A stretch of DNA of 64,000 bases from Thermomucor indicae-seudaticae (taxonomy: Eukaryota > Mucoromycota > Mucoromycetes > Mucorales > Lichtheimiaceae), in NCBI GenBank assembly GCA_000787465.1, contig JSYX01000008.1, positions 39,159 through 103,158 on the forward strand, given 5' to 3'. This document shows positions 52,400 through 64,000 of the stretch, piece by piece. Under the pieces are notes generated by a model. The model did no database searches. It worked only from the letters and a program-made list of their open reading frames with translations, and was not told the origin of the DNA. Made by a program: the position numbers and the translations under genes. Each line of letters opens with the position of its first letter. The stretch's first letter is position 1.

Positions 52400-55300
52400 A
52401 TGCCAGCTAATGAACAGAACGGGAATTTTCAAATAGTTTGTCGTGTACCTACAGATTACGGCATAGATTTTACAAAGTACAAAAGTACTAGAACCGGACT
52501 TACCGTCGTTCTTGCCGATATTGAAGGTATGTTGCGTTTGTTCTGTGATTCCCTATTAACTGCTTGTTGCGGGGAGCTTTGATGCACTCAGAAACGATTG
52601 CAAATACTAACACGGTATTGCTGATCTATAGCACCACTTGTCAATGGATATTTCGCTTTGGCTACCGAGAGTAAATAGTTTGATTCAAGCATGGTGGATG
52701 CAATTTTGACAATTGGGAATGGAATTTCGCAGGCTTTGATGATTATGGCTGTCCTCATACTCTAGAGCAGTACGTGTCGAATTAAAATACTTTCAATTGT
52801 CCGTTTGCTTCAATCTCAATGCCATCGGACATTTCCTGTAGCTTGGTATTCCTGGGAAGCGAGCAATTTCCATACAAGGTAAAAAGTAGCACTTAACTAG
52901 ACAGAGGCTCGCCATAAGTTACATTGCAAAAATAAAAAGGGGGTATTAGATTCGCTTGCAAACCGTGCAATAGCTCAAGGAACGAATGCATGGACAGATG
53001 TGGATCATACTTGTTACAGTACGAATCTATCTTTTCTATTTCTTCTTGCAAATTGATCATGGTCTCATTCTTTTATCCTGTCTACGTCGTAGCAATAACT
53101 ACCGCTGGAAGCGAAGGTTTTCTCAGATTGCTACCGATTTACTTGGACCATATTTTGTATCCTACTCTGACCGAAAGCGGGTACCATACAGAAGTACATC
53201 ATATAAATGGAAAGGGTGAAGATGCAGGAGTAAGAGAGATCCTACTATTTCGAATTTGCATACATTGTGTCCTAAATAACTAATATGTTTATATGCGCTG
53301 CTAGGTCGTGTATAGCGAAATGCAGGTAACTCATGAATGACAACGATCTGGTGCGGGGTAAAAAAAAACAGTAAGTGATTGAATATCTGAACGGAATAGG
53401 GATGCCAAAATACGGGAGATGATCGGATTCATCTCCAGATGCGCCGACTTATTTTCCCAGAGGGCTGCGGCTACCGATCAGAGACCGGCGGCCTGATGGA
53501 GCGACTTCGAGAGTTGACTGTCGAAAAAAGTAAGAGAAAAACTAGCACCAGCTTCACCGCTTTTAAGGATGTTGACTTTTCATCTCTAGTTCGCTCGTAT
53601 CACAAGGAATATTATCGACCAGATAATCTATGTCTAATTATTACTGGAACTTTTGATCACAACCGGGTGTTGGAAGCCCTTGATCCGGTCGAGCAAAAGA
53701 TTATCCAGAAGGGTCCATTACCAAAGATGAAACGACCTTGGTTCGAAACAGGCAATTTTCCCAACCTCAAAAAAGATATTGAAGAGACTGTCGTCTTTCC
53801 AGATGAAGATGAATCCATGGGTACAATTCTTTTTGCATGGAATGGTCCCATGTGTCACGTATGTATTCGTACATATCTAAGCAGAGACGCATCTTTTGAA
53901 CTAAATACCTTTGTGTTTGTTAGGATTATCTGGAGATAAAAGCGTTGGAGGTTCTGAACGTCTACTTGACGGATTCTCCGGTTTCGCCGTTACAGAAAGA
54001 GTTTGTAGAGATTGAGGATCCTCTTTGTACAGGTATTGTTACTTGTATTACCGTATGCGTCTAAAAGAAGAAGCGGGATATCTTATTCTATATACTCTCC
54101 AGACTTGGACTTCCATGCCACGGATCATCTTAAAACTACATTGATGCTTACGGCATCGAATGTTCCAGTAGAAGAAATGGATGGTTTTCCTGCTCAACTT
54201 TTTCAAACCTTGAGGCGTCTTGTCGAACAGGAGGACATTGACATGGAAAGGATGGCTACTATTATAAAGAAAGAAATGCTAAAGGTAAACTGCTATATTT
54301 ATTACGGAAACTGCGCGATTCAACTGTACTTATAGTCTCTAGTTGCTTGATAGCGTAGAAACAGGTGCTCATGATACAGCCGCAGCAATATGCATTTCAG
54401 GTGACTTATTATTGTTTCTGGGAAGCGAAAATCCTGTCTAGATGCATCTGATCGTCCTACATATAGATTTCCTGTATGGAGATCCTTCAGGAAGTGACTT
54501 AACCGCATCTGTCAAAGACCAGGAGTACTTGAACACTCTCGCAACCTATCAAAAGAAGGATTGGCTTGTGTTGCTGAAAAGGTCTATACCCAGATCAAAA
54601 GGCTACAGCGGGCGAGCAACCTCACACCAAAGTTAAAAAATAGATGGTATCTGGACCCTCCACATGTTACGCTGTTTGGACAACCCTCTGCGCAATTCGC
54701 CGAGCAGCTTGCACAAGAAGAAAGAGACAGGATAGAAAGGCAACGAAAAGAACTTGGCGAGGAAAAACTGAAGGAGAAACAGCTCATACTAGAGAAAGCC
54801 ATGAAAGCCAACGATGTAGAACTTCCCAAGGATATATTAGAGAACTTTACTATTCCGCCCGTTTCGTCCATCAACTTTATCAATGTGCTCACGGCTAGAA
54901 ACATCGACACCGGTGAAATGTGAGTATTTCTATATATGCGACTTGTGCACCGGGATTTAGTCTCATTATTATCTTGTAGCAAAAATGAGATTCAAGAATA
55001 CGTTAATAACGATCGCATTGGAAATATCCCACTTTTCATTCAGTACGACCGTACGTGGCGCTACACATTATATTCTCAAAATGTCAGACGCTCACTCATC
55101 TTTCTTTCCTAGACGTCCGCTCTCGGTTTGTAAAGATCTCAGCGCATATCAGCGCGACTTCAGTGCCGTCCAGGCTGCTTCCTTACACACGACTCCTATT
55201 GAAATCAATCTTTTCGTTGCCTATCGAACGAGACGGAAAGACAATCTCATACGAAGAGGTGGTGAAGGGTCTAGCGGAAGATACTGTCGAATATGAAGCT

Positions 55301-56914
55301 GGACTTGGAACCAGCAGCGGGTTTAAAGAGCTCCTAGTCGTTACGTTCAAAGCCGAAACTTCAAAGTTTGAGCGTATAATACAATGGCTGCACGATATTT
55401 TATGGAATACACGATTCACGACAGAAAGGTAAGTCGTTCCCTCTTCTTAGCAGACCTATCGGATGTAACTCGTGTACTTAGAGTGAAAATCGTCGCATAC
55501 CAAATCTTGAACGATATCCCACAAGCAAAGCGTGATGGAAACAGCGTATGGCATCTGAGCTCCCTCTGTTTTTCATATTAGGGATTTTGGCTAACTTGTT
55601 TATAGATGACTTACGCTGTGATGCGAGCTCTGCAATATGATATTGAAAAATCCGTCAATGCAACTCGTAATGTCCTGTTCCAATCGGAATTCCTGCAAGA
55701 CGTCGTACAACGTCTAGACAATGATCCATTATCTGTGATTGCGGATCTGAACGCTTATAGAGAAGCATGTAAGTATAGTTTAATGTATTGATTGCATAAA
55801 GAGGATGTTTCGGTATTCACGAAGCGCACAGTGTGTCAGCCAAGTAATATACGTATCCATGTAACTGGAGATATTCTCAAGCTAAAAGCGCCTCGGACGT
55901 CTTTTGCGCGATTTTGCGCGCACATGGTAGAGACAAAGAACGCCTACGGAACCAATATATACAGTCTTTAATAACTAAGGTCCATCCATGTAGAAACCTC
56001 CGAGAGAATTGGCGCCTGTCACTCTTGCCCAACAGGTTCTCAGTCCTGCTGGTAAATCACCAGGCCAAATTGTAAGGAAATACTCTATTGCGGGTTGATT
56101 AAGCTAGCAGAAATTGATTTGCTACTACTACGGCTGGTTAGGGAGTTGTGGTCAGTCTTCCGTCCATTGAAGGGTCTTATTCTCTGCACACAGTTAAAGG
56201 ACCAACTGACTTTGACGATCCCGATATTCCGGCTTTACTGGTTATGGCCGAACTACTCGATACGACGGAGGGCATATTTTGGAAGCTGATCCGTGGCCAA
56301 GGATTAGCCTATTCTTGCTATTTACATGTTGACGTCGAAGTCGGCTTGATCAATTTTGCCATCTTCAAGTCTCCGGATGCGTTTAAAGCTTTTGCTCAGG
56401 CAAAGAAACTTGTGGATCAACTTGCCAACAACCAAGTATGTATATCATTAACGCCACTCTCCGATGGTCTGTCTAACGCCCAAAATCAATCAGATGGAAA
56501 TTGAACCTTCAGCCGTCGACGGCGCGAAAAGCGCTGTAATCTATAGTATGGTCGCAAGGGAAAATACCATGGATCTTGCAGCACTACAGTCCTTTGTCAA
56601 TCAAGTCTTGAAACAAGTTCCGGCAAGCTATAATCGCACGCTACTTAGTGCCATACAGGTAATAATGACTCGTGATGACTATCACTGTGACTGAGATGGC
56701 GAATTCTCTTCTATTTATATAGTCAACTACCATCGACGACTTGAAACGAGTGTTGTCCAAGTACTTTGTTGACATGTTTAAACCAGAAACATGCAATATT
56801 GTGGTCGTCAGCTCCCCCAACAAAGTTGGTGATATACAGCAAGGATTCCAGTCTCTTGGTTTTAACCTCAAGTCAATGACTCTGAACGATATTTCTAAGC
56901 GTTTCGTTAACTAG
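52400..56914 (+). CDS. M16-family zinc metalloprotease (yeast YOL098C type)
   Basis: Large insulinase-like peptidase. It starts MPANEQNGNFQIVCRVPTDY (52400). The inverted zinc motif HTLEH follows GFDDxGCP (reading SFDDYGCPHTLEHLVFLGSE). Its last His codon is split by an intron (CA|C, donor GTACGT, acceptor CTGTAG). Family blocks continue in order: YKGVLDSLANRAIAQGTNAW, TTAGSEGFLRLLPIYLDHIL, EVHHINGKGEDAGVVYSEMQ, then GCQNTG where relatives have GRENTG, MRRLIFPEGCGYRSETGG, YHKEYYRPDNLCLIITG, LPKMKRPW. The C-terminal half holds the inactive M16 repeats (GLGTSSGFKELLVVTFKAET, IPALLVMAELLDTTEGIFWK, GLAYSCYLHVDVEVGLINFA) and ends NDISKRFVN. About 15 short introns are present. The substrate is unknown; yeast relatives are poorly characterised. 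Confidence 0.88.
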
Positions 56915-57182
56915 GTTTCCCTTTTTTCCATGCATTATGCTGACTCGAACATGAAAAGTAAAGAGAACGCCTGTTGGGTTGTTAGAACGTTGACAAATGT
57001 AATCGTGAATATCGCGCCAGCGCACGTTGTTTGTTTTTTTTTTCGTGATTATACTTCATGAATCCTTCTTTTGGTCTTTTCGGCAATAGGGATCAGCTTG
57101 CGCAATAATTACTTTATTTTACCCTGTTTCAATCCCGTCATGCTATCTCTCCATGCTCCTCTCGGTTTACAAGTAATAGAGC

Positions 57183-57822
57183 TCAAACGCTCAAGCCGAA
57201 AACATTCACAACAGCGTATAATGACTTGTTCTCGTACCTATAGCTGGCGCTTCCTGTGTCATCATTCCAATCCATTAAGAAACAGCCCGGCGCAACAAAT
57301 CAACAATGTCTTATCACTTGCCATCGCGCTGATTGTCCCAGTAAACGGAACTTCCCGCATAAAATCCAGCACCGTTTCGTTGCATAATGACGCATGTTAC
57401 TTTATAACTGTAAGCATGAGAATTGAATTACCAAAAGAGAAAAGGAAACGACATCAGTAGCGACATACCAACATATTTATAGTTCTTGTTCAAGGCCTTG
57501 ACCTTCTTTAAAACAGTGTCAATGATGGTCGAGTTCCAGTTCGGTACTTTACTGTGCGAATATTCGGCGTCTTGTATAGTGCTCTCTACAGCCTTAACGC
57601 GGAAGGGCATGAGAGAGACCGTTCTTTTCATCGCGATGCTGAAATTGTTATATTCACCTCTTTAATGATGGCATTAACTTCGTCCTTGTTGAATTTTTCC
57701 TTGTTGACCAGAAAGACGAGTTAAGGGCATGCTCCATTGGACGGCGTCATAGTTGATGTACCTACTTCTGCGGCTGGAGATTGGACTGGATCCTTGGTTG
57801 GTGAGGCGGCAGATGTTTCCAT
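57183..57822 (-). CDS. dynein light chain, Tctex-type (DYNLT)
   Basis: Light chain of cytoplasmic dynein that dimerises on the intermediate chain. The start METSAASPTKDPVQSPAAE is a disordered head. Spliced exons then read EKFNKDEVNAIIKE, AVESTIQDAEYSHSKVPNWN, STIIDTVLKKVKALNKNYKY, VTCVIMQRNGAGFYAGSSVY, WDNQRDG, and finally SYRYENKSLYAVVNVFGLSV to TGA at 57183. Each block matches the Tctex1 fold, including the Trp of HKVNxW-like HSKVPNW and the terminal FGLSI/V. At least four short introns are needed, and the open frames alone do not reveal the gene. The exact first intron (after SPAAE) is uncertain. It is divergent from the small protein at 58616. Confidence 0.87.
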
Positions 57823-58545
57823 GATGCAAGCGATGAATGAAAAGGTTGTGCCGGAAATTTCAATCTCGCTGAGTTTTTCTGCGCATGTCCAAGGAAGCCC
57901 TTGCCCCTTGAATATCATGAAGTCCGTCCTCTCTTTCATATTCTCTTTTCTTCCATCTATCGCGTATTGAAGGAGCCCACTGTCTGCCGAAGCAGACTCT
58001 TGAAAAGAAAAGCAGAAGCAACTCAGAATGTTAGAGGATCGACTCATGATAGAGTTTCGCAGGTGTGTCTGGTCAAAGGATCAGGCGATGCTCCAATAGC
58101 TTAGCAAAGGGGTATCAGAACCCGTTCACTTGCTCGCCACGTTCGCAGGTCGATGGCGTCTTGTGATCGTCCAGGTTGATGCATTTCGTAACTATGTAAC
58201 AGTAGCCCATATTACATCGTAGAAGACTGTGCTATGTTAGGCACTCTCCAATCAACTTAGCACATGCAAAATCGAAAAGAAAATCACTGTCTACTTGAAG
58301 CTTATGGCGCTGTCTTTCTGACAGTAATCCATCCGTCCATCCAGATACATACAGCTGGCATTATAGTATGGAAAACGCGTCTAGTATCATAAGCCAACTG
58401 AAAGATCTACAAAGTTTACGCGTTGTAACATGTACTATAAGCCGGACCCAGAGTGTGCTCTCCAAAGGGTTATTTGTGATCTTTAAAAGTTATTCTCATT
58501 GTTGCATCATCCATTTCTGTAAATTTCATCATTGACGGACAACGG
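57823..58545. other. divergent intergenic region, DYNLT / small protein
   Basis: 0.7 kb; no gene or RNA recognised. Confidence 0.5.
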
Positions 58546-58557
58546 TATATATATAAA
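58546..58557 (+). promoter_or_regulatory. TATA box of the small Ser/Pro-rich protein gene
   Basis: TATATATATAAA lies about 60 bp upstream of the ATG at 58616. It is one of the few clear TATA boxes in the window and suggests strong or inducible transcription. Confidence 0.65.
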
Positions 58558-58615
58558 GCTCGTCTGAGTATGACATTTGATATATCTCTTCAAGTTCTTC
58601 TTTTTTTCTCCCACC

Positions 58616-59008
58616 ATGTTCAGAGATCAGCAGTTTCTATTATCCGGATACACACCAACCTCCTCACCGTCACCACTTGTCATTTTCCCTTCAGGATCGC
58701 CAACGCCAAAGCTTTCCTGCACACCTAGTAGAAAGGCTCCATCTCCTTTCGATTGGGCACATGAAGACTGTCGCGTCTATGATAATGGTATGAATCAATC
58801 CACACCGAATTCGATGATAGACGCATCTCGTTCGACGCCATACCATGTGCGTTCATGGCTGGAGGCGTTACCTCCTCCTCCTTCCCAACCTATATCCTTG
58901 GAACGTCATAATAATACCAGCAAGCATCGTTTATTTGGCAAGATGCTAGCCAAAATGAAAAGAGCTGCTGGGAAACCGTTTCGAATCGTTCAAGATTCTT
59001 GGTCATAA
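58616..59008 (+). CDS. small Ser/Pro-rich hypothetical protein, 130 aa
   Basis: Single exon, start MFRDQQFLLSGYTPTSSPSP in a CCACCATG context. Ser, Pro and Thr dominate the first about 95 residues, with several SP/TP sites (SGSPTPKLSCTPSRKAPSPF). The last about 30 residues are basic and helical (KHRLFGKMLAKMKRAAGKPF). There is no signal peptide or membrane segment. A TATA box lies 60 bp upstream and AATAAA lies 10 bp after the stop, so transcription is likely. Family unknown. Its stop is 55 bp from that of the convergent Kex1 gene. Confidence 0.7.
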   Translation: MFRDQQFLLSGYTPTSSPSPLVIFPSGSPTPKLSCTPSRKAPSPFDWAHEDCRVYDNGMNQSTPNSMIDASRSTPYHVRSWLEALPPPPSQPISLERHNNTSKHRLFGKMLAKMKRAAGKPFRIVQDSWS

Positions 59009-59017
59009 TGAACATTA

Positions 59018-59023
59018 AATAAA
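59018..59023 (+). terminator. poly(A) signal of the small protein gene
   Basis: AATAAA 10 bp after the stop codon at 59008. Confidence 0.55.
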
Positions 59024-59063
59024 AGAGAAACTGGTTTTGTGTATGCATACATTTTTGCTCTTT

Positions 59064-62000
59064 CTAATGTATTTTATCGCCTTTCATGTTTATTATTGGA
59101 TCTTCATCCCACTCGGCAAAGTCTTCAAAGTCATCATCATCGTCTTCTTCTTCTTCTCCAGCGATCGCAAATCGTGTCGTTTTCTTGTTACTGTTGTTAT
59201 TTTGATTGGCTCCTTGTCGCGACTGTTGTTCATTATCGGAATACTCTTCCGCCGCAAACAATGTAGGGGTTTCAATCACCAGCTCATCTCTAAATATGGA
59301 CGTTAGCCGATGTCCCCAAATAAGGGCGAAAAGGACCGAAAAAGCAAACTTACAGTTCGTTTGTATCGTCCTGATCATCCAGTCGCAAGGTTGGGTTTCG
59401 ACCACGCCTTGTCTTTCCTAATAACCCAAGAATCCATCCTACAGGACCACCATCACTGCCACCAGACTTTCCTGGCGCGCCACGTGATGCTGGCGTGTAT
59501 CCTCCGTCGCGCCGGGACCGATACCAGCAGAATCCCACAACGCCAGCAAATAGAATAACGACAATAAGCGTCCAAGTTCCCCTATTGCGCTGTCAACAGG
59601 TTTTTATACCACACACATCGAAAGGATGAGAATTGCCTACCAATTATAGTACTGCGACCACTCATCGCCTTCTTCTTCTTCAGTGGCAGCAGCAGGAGGA
59701 CTCAATGGTTCGACCTGGTCACCACTAGCTTCGACTGGCGGAAGTGCATCATCCTCTGTTGCTGGGGCTTCGGGGCCGACGCGACTCGGTAGGCCGTTCA
59801 CTTGATCATTACCCACGCCCATGAAACGATTAATCATATCTAAAGTTTCGACGGGTTTGTCGTAAGGGACCATATGGCTTCCACCGTAAATGATCACAAA
59901 ACTAAGGTTCCGGGCCTCGGTTACACTTCCAACAACTGTGTCGTTAATAAACCAGTCAAGGCGTTCTGCTTTCTGTCAAGCATCAGGTTAGGCCACTTTC
60001 TATCTTCATTCCTCGGGAGCAGCCGACTTACTCCAAATCCTTTGGCTCCATTCCACGTCAAGTTGCCAATTAGATATTCTGTGCCGAGAACATTGCATAT
60101 GAGATCCTGGTCACCGCTGCAAATATTTTTGCGTCAATAACCGCAAACTTCATCTGATGTCTTGCTATCCATTACCTGAAAAGCAAAACTGGGATATCTT
60201 GCAGGATTTGTGGAAGCAGCTAGCCATTAGATAGCGTTAGGGTGGATGATTCAAAAAGGGAAAAAAGGCAATGACCATTCTCTCGTGTCGCTTACATTGT
60301 ATGAGGGTTTACTGTTGTCGTTGTCCAAGTTCCGTGACACCGCAGACGAACATTCTCGCCATCCCACATCCTTTTTCTCAGCATGTACAGCTTTAACAAG
60401 ATCGTCCAACTAAGAAACTACAAGATCAGCATCAAACTCCCTCTAGGTGTTTACTTCTGCCCGAACTTCTTTTTACCCGCAGATAGCTAGTGACATCTTC
60501 GAGTTCGTGCGGCCAAGTCATACCACAGTCCGGCTCTGGCTCGTTCTTGATACGTATATCATACTGGTTGATGCAGTATTTTACATTATCCTTTCTGGAA
60601 TTGGGAAAACCATGAATGTCACAGCCAAACGAAAGAGAGACTGCCAGCAGACTTACTCATATACTGAGCTGTCAATAACAGCACTTAGCACGCCTTCGCA
60701 CACGTTAATGTTTATTAGTTCTTGCTTGTCCAGCTGTTCATGACAAAACTTGAGTTTGTTTGCTGCATATTCCTGTTCTTTATTGAGTTCTACATTGTAA
60801 GAATCTCGAGCATCCCGTGCCGAGTGACTTGCCTTGTAGTTCTTTTTAAGCAGATTTTGCTGAACCGCAAAGTCATAATAGGCATCATACTTTGAAGTTT
60901 GGAAGTCGTTTTGTAAGTCACAAACATCACATCATTCGTGTTTACTCTTCTTTTTACCTGATGCCGCGGCGATATCCATCCGTTACCAATGGCAATGCCT
61001 TTAAGATTGTACTATGTAAAGCAAAGATCAATATCTCTCTAAAGAAAAGAGAAAGCTGACAGTGTCCCGGGACGGGGGATATACCTCGGTCAGACCCTGC
61101 TTATTCAGCTCGAGCATTCGTGCAGCAAAGTACGGGATATAGGTGCCAGCAAAACTCTCGCCAGCAAGGTACATCTAAGTCATAGAAATCAACGTCGATA
61201 TATCTTTGCATTATAGCATATCCCGTAAAACTGGATGCCTTACGTCGCTGTCGCTTAGATCCGGAAAGATGGTCAGGAACTTATCGAGAAACACAGTAAA
61301 TTCTTCCGCAATCTTACATAAACTGGGCTTTTAGTAGACTGAACTACACAACGTTTGAATCAGTCAAACTCACCTGGGTCATATTCCTCATATAACTCAA
61401 GCTATCCGCAAAACTGAATCCTGTGCCAACTGGCTGATCCACTAATAATCCAAGGTGTCAATCGATTGCTCAACTTACTATTCTTCCTGGAAATAGATAC
61501 TTACGGAAGACGATGGTTGCATAATCATGCCAGCCACCATGACTAATGTTCAAGGTCATGTCTGGGTTCACTCGATAAGGTCCATTCTCCAAAAACAGGC
61601 CATCCATGCTGCAATACCTCTTTCAGCATCTTTGTTCCCCTGGAAAAGCATCACACGTGTACCTTGAACAGCCAGGCCCACCATTTAGCCAGATAATCTA
61701 CGAATAACTCAGTATCCCTTTCAATATCCAACAGGTAGCACCGTCTATACCAATTTCTCTGGCTTTGTCTCGTGTGCTTGTTCAATCATCCAAAAGAACA
61801 AGTTCCCGTTTGTCTCCGGGGAAACCTCAATGTGCCTGATATTTTTTCTTTTCCTTTCAGCCTGCTTTCGTTTTATCTGTATTTATTTCTATGGTTACCC
61901 TGCGTATTGTCTAATGTTCAAGTCTGTTGTATCGAGACCAGGTAGTGTCTTGACCAGGTAATCGTCGGCTGCATAATAATGATGAGCAAAGTACGGTATA

Positions 62001-62098
62001 CCGGAAAGAGAAAAGGCGCCCTGACCTGTCAGCGCAATGGCTTGGCCAACAAAAAGACCCGCAATGCACAGGGACAATGCGTGCTTCCATTGAACCAT
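59064..62098 (-). CDS. KEX1: Kex1-type serine carboxypeptidase, Golgi membrane
   Basis: S10 carboxypeptidase that trims C-terminal Lys/Arg after Kex2 cleavage in the trans-Golgi. A signal peptide (MVQWKHALSLCIAGLFVGQA) is followed by substrate-site WLNGGPGCSSMDG, FLDQPVGTGFSFAD, the nucleophile motif GESFAGTYIPYFAARM, the Asp motif SGDQDLICNVLGTEYLIGN and the His motif IYGGSHMVPYDKP. So the Ser-Asp-His triad is intact. A spacer rich in Pro, Glu and Ala leads to one membrane segment (GTWTLIVVILFAGVVGFCWY) and a cytosolic tail with a Gly-rich part and an acidic end (EEEEDDDDDFEDFAEWDEDP). The single C-terminal anchor separates Kex1 from vacuolar CPY. Many short introns are present. Confidence 0.93.
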
Positions 62099-62289
62099 GG
62101 CCACAATTAGGTTAAAGCAAGAGGTTATGCTAGTCAAATGCTAGAGCGCGATGGCAGAAATGAAGCGATCTCGCGATGGCCGGTGCTACGTATTGCCTTT
62201 GCAAAAAATTCAAAGAGAGCGAAAGCGCAGGGCAGAGACCAGTTCCCGTTCCGCCGTACAAGCGAAACACCTTTTATTATGACTTTCTA

Positions 62290-63808
62290 CTATGCACGTT
62301 TCTGCTTCTTATTGTGTTTTGCCTTATTTTTTGAAGACCTCTTTTTGCCTGCATTGAACTTTGCAGCCAAGTCCTTTGTGGCACGGATACCCTCAACATG
62401 GTTTGAAGAAGATGTCTTCTGCTGCTGCTTCTTCTTTTCTGGTTTAACAGCTTCAACCTTTGGCTGCTTCTTCTTGTTTGGTATTGTTAGTTTGCTGTTC
62501 TTGTTATCTTCAGATCCTGGTATCCTGCAACGCTTGATGCGAATCGGGTTTTTGCCACGGAAGGGCTTATCGTCCAAAGCTAAAGCCAAAGCTACAGCAT
62601 CTCGACTCTGTGATGCTTCCACTTAGCTAAAGCGCACACATACACCGGCAGAAAGACTCACCATAAACTGAACGTAACCAATGCCTTTACCTAAATTGGT
62701 TTCCTTATCCCGAATGATTCGTACACTTTCAATATCACCACATGCTTTGAAAAACTCCCAAAGTTCTTCTTCTTCAGCATCAAGTGGCAGAGAACCCAGA
62801 AATACTGACCGTTTATGGTCATGCTCCTATGTGCGTTCCGGTCAGCAATCGTATCGAGGATATCCCGAACTTTTATATCCTTGCCTTTGGATGAGCCACA
62901 TGGTCCACCCGTAAATGCTTCTCAAGAAATACTTTGCCGTTCAGTTCCAACGCCTTTTCAGACGATTCTTTATCTTTATAGACAATATACGCATTCATCA
63001 CTTGACGCTCCTTGTTGAGGCTCTTTGTAATATACCCTTCCTTTCGTGGCATCGGCCGTGCCAATGCCTAGACACAAGGATCTCCATTAAAAAGCCTCTT
63101 CATTTGTTAATGCACTCTCCACAACGTTTTTAACTTACCAATGATCGGAACCGTATCGATTCAATCTTGCCATATTCTGCAAATAATCGTTTCAACGCCT
63201 TCGCATGTGGCTAATAAAACCGTAAGTTTCACTGAAGTTTGCGGTGGCTTTTCTTGGGTGTCATATGTACCTTTTCAATACAGGCGACAGGGACATTGCC
63301 AACAAACACGGTACGTCCCTCCTTTTCCTTCTCAATCTTTTGCTTTTCTCGCCTTGATTCGCGAGGAGCTTCTTGTTCTTGTTCTTCTTCATTGTCTGAT
63401 TCGACTTCTTCCGCTTTCCGCTGCAATAAAGTTTTAACAAAGCTCTCTGCGACTACCTCCTGTTCTCTCCCATTTCGCTTGCCTTTTTTCCTGTAACTAG
63501 CTCCTGGGATTTCTCTGTAACTTCTTGAACCTTCTTCTGTAACTCTTTAGCCGCCTTTTTCTTGCTCTTTGACTTTTTATCCTCGTTCAGAACACTCTTG
63601 AAAGCAGGTTCTGGAATGGCCGCTGTCTTACTCGCACCGGCCTGATTCAGACATAGATCGATTACAGTCCCGCCCTCGCCCCTTCTTAAATGCTTGATCT
63701 TACACTTGATTTAAACAAACTGTCCAACTTGTCGTCGACTTTCTTCATGGGCTCATCACCAAGAATGGCCGATGCAAGCGTTCCCGGTGTATAGTTTTCC
63801 TTTGACAT
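62290..63808 (-). CDS. NOP12: Nop12/RBM34-type nucleolar RNA-binding protein
   Basis: Pre-60S ribosome biogenesis factor. It starts [20 protein letters not shown], followed by a Lys-rich region ([20 protein letters not shown]) and an acidic Glu-rich stretch ([15 protein letters not shown]). The first RRM opens [10 protein letters not shown] with a conserved [18 protein letters not shown]. The second opens [20 protein letters not shown] and continues [20 protein letters not shown], containing the RNP1-like (K-G-I-G-Y-V-Q-F). The C terminus is a basic nucleolar tail ([18 protein letters not shown]). About five introns are present. An RRPE-like site lies about 115 bp upstream, consistent with a ribosome-biogenesis role. 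Confidence 0.9.
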
Positions 63809-63920
63809 TATATTTCAAAAATTCTACTGGAGCTTTTCCTTTAAACGTGCTCTGAATCGATCTTTGATTTAGTTTTTTCCGTGAAAGAGGATAAACAGTA
63901 AACGGAGCAAATTCAGGTTG

Positions 63921-63931
63921 GGAAAAATTTA
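63921..63931 (-). promoter_or_regulatory. RRPE-like site upstream of NOP12
   Basis: GGAAAAATTTA matches the AAAAATTT core of the rRNA-processing element, about 115 bp before the ATG. A single AT-rich site of this length is weak evidence on its own. Confidence 0.35.
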
Positions 63932-64000
63932 CGACAAGCGGGTTTTATGGTATTTATGAAACTCTACGTGCTATGCGTGTACTGTATTTTGAAGGAAGGT

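Overview
The window is nuclear DNA of a filamentous fungus. Genes are split by many short introns (about 55-75 nt, GTAWGT-type donors, TAG/CAG acceptors), lie close together on both strands, and encode fungal proteins: a GT15 mannosyltransferase, a Kex1-type carboxypeptidase, a Zn2Cys6-PAS regulator and a DASH-like subunit. A decayed gene near the left edge has the motif order of a hypothetical family I recall from Mucorales genomes, so an early-diverging (Mucoromycota) fungus is the best guess. That is inference, not a database result.

Layout. 1-3335: decayed coding sequence, first an XPG/FEN1-like nuclease cut by the left edge, then a broken PD-(D/E)XK-like gene carrying a 165-bp hAT-type MITE with a perfect 8-bp target duplication. 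3336-5356: empty. 5357-6850 (+): GT15 mannosyltransferase. 6932-7438 (-): small heat-shock protein with a TATA box and a step-type heat-shock element. 8730-10983 (+): RMI1. 10994-16847 (-): UDP-glucose:glycoprotein glucosyltransferase, tail-to-tail with RMI1 and 10 bp away. 17069-21164 (-): DEAD-box helicase with five RanBP2-type zinc fingers and a Trp-Gly-rich tail. 22155-25585 (+): MCM2. 25693-26647 (-): Spc19-like DASH subunit. 26760-27566 (-): unknown protein. 28842-30598 (+): IFRD protein. 30786-33784 (-): aconitase. 33957-36678 (-): Ctk1/CDK12-type kinase. 37615-41552 (-): Ubp2-type deubiquitinase. 41792-43515 (-): IMP dehydrogenase. 43516-45962: mostly unexplained. 45963-47650 (+): PAK/STE20-like kinase. 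48162-50462 (-): Zn2Cys6-PAS factor. 52400-56914 (+): M16 metalloprotease. 57183-57822 (-): Tctex-type dynein light chain. 58616-59008 (+): small unknown protein. 59064-62098 (-): Kex1-type carboxypeptidase. 62290-63808 (-): Nop12-type RNA-binding protein.

Most genes are housekeeping and do not form one pathway, although secretory functions (GT15, UGGT, Kex1), genome maintenance (RMI1, MCM2, Spc19) and ribosome or RNA metabolism (DEAD-box, IMPDH, Nop12, Ctk1) recur. The most unusual object is the DEAD-box gene. Its core is Ded1/DDX3-like, it has three RanBP2 fingers before the core and two after, every finger is cut by a phase-2 intron at the same point (symmetric exons of 117, 120 and 129 nt), and the tail has eleven Trp-Gly pairs like an Argonaute hook. 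The hAT MITE and the step-type heat-shock element are the clearest small-scale signals. No tRNA, rRNA or CRISPR array was recognised.
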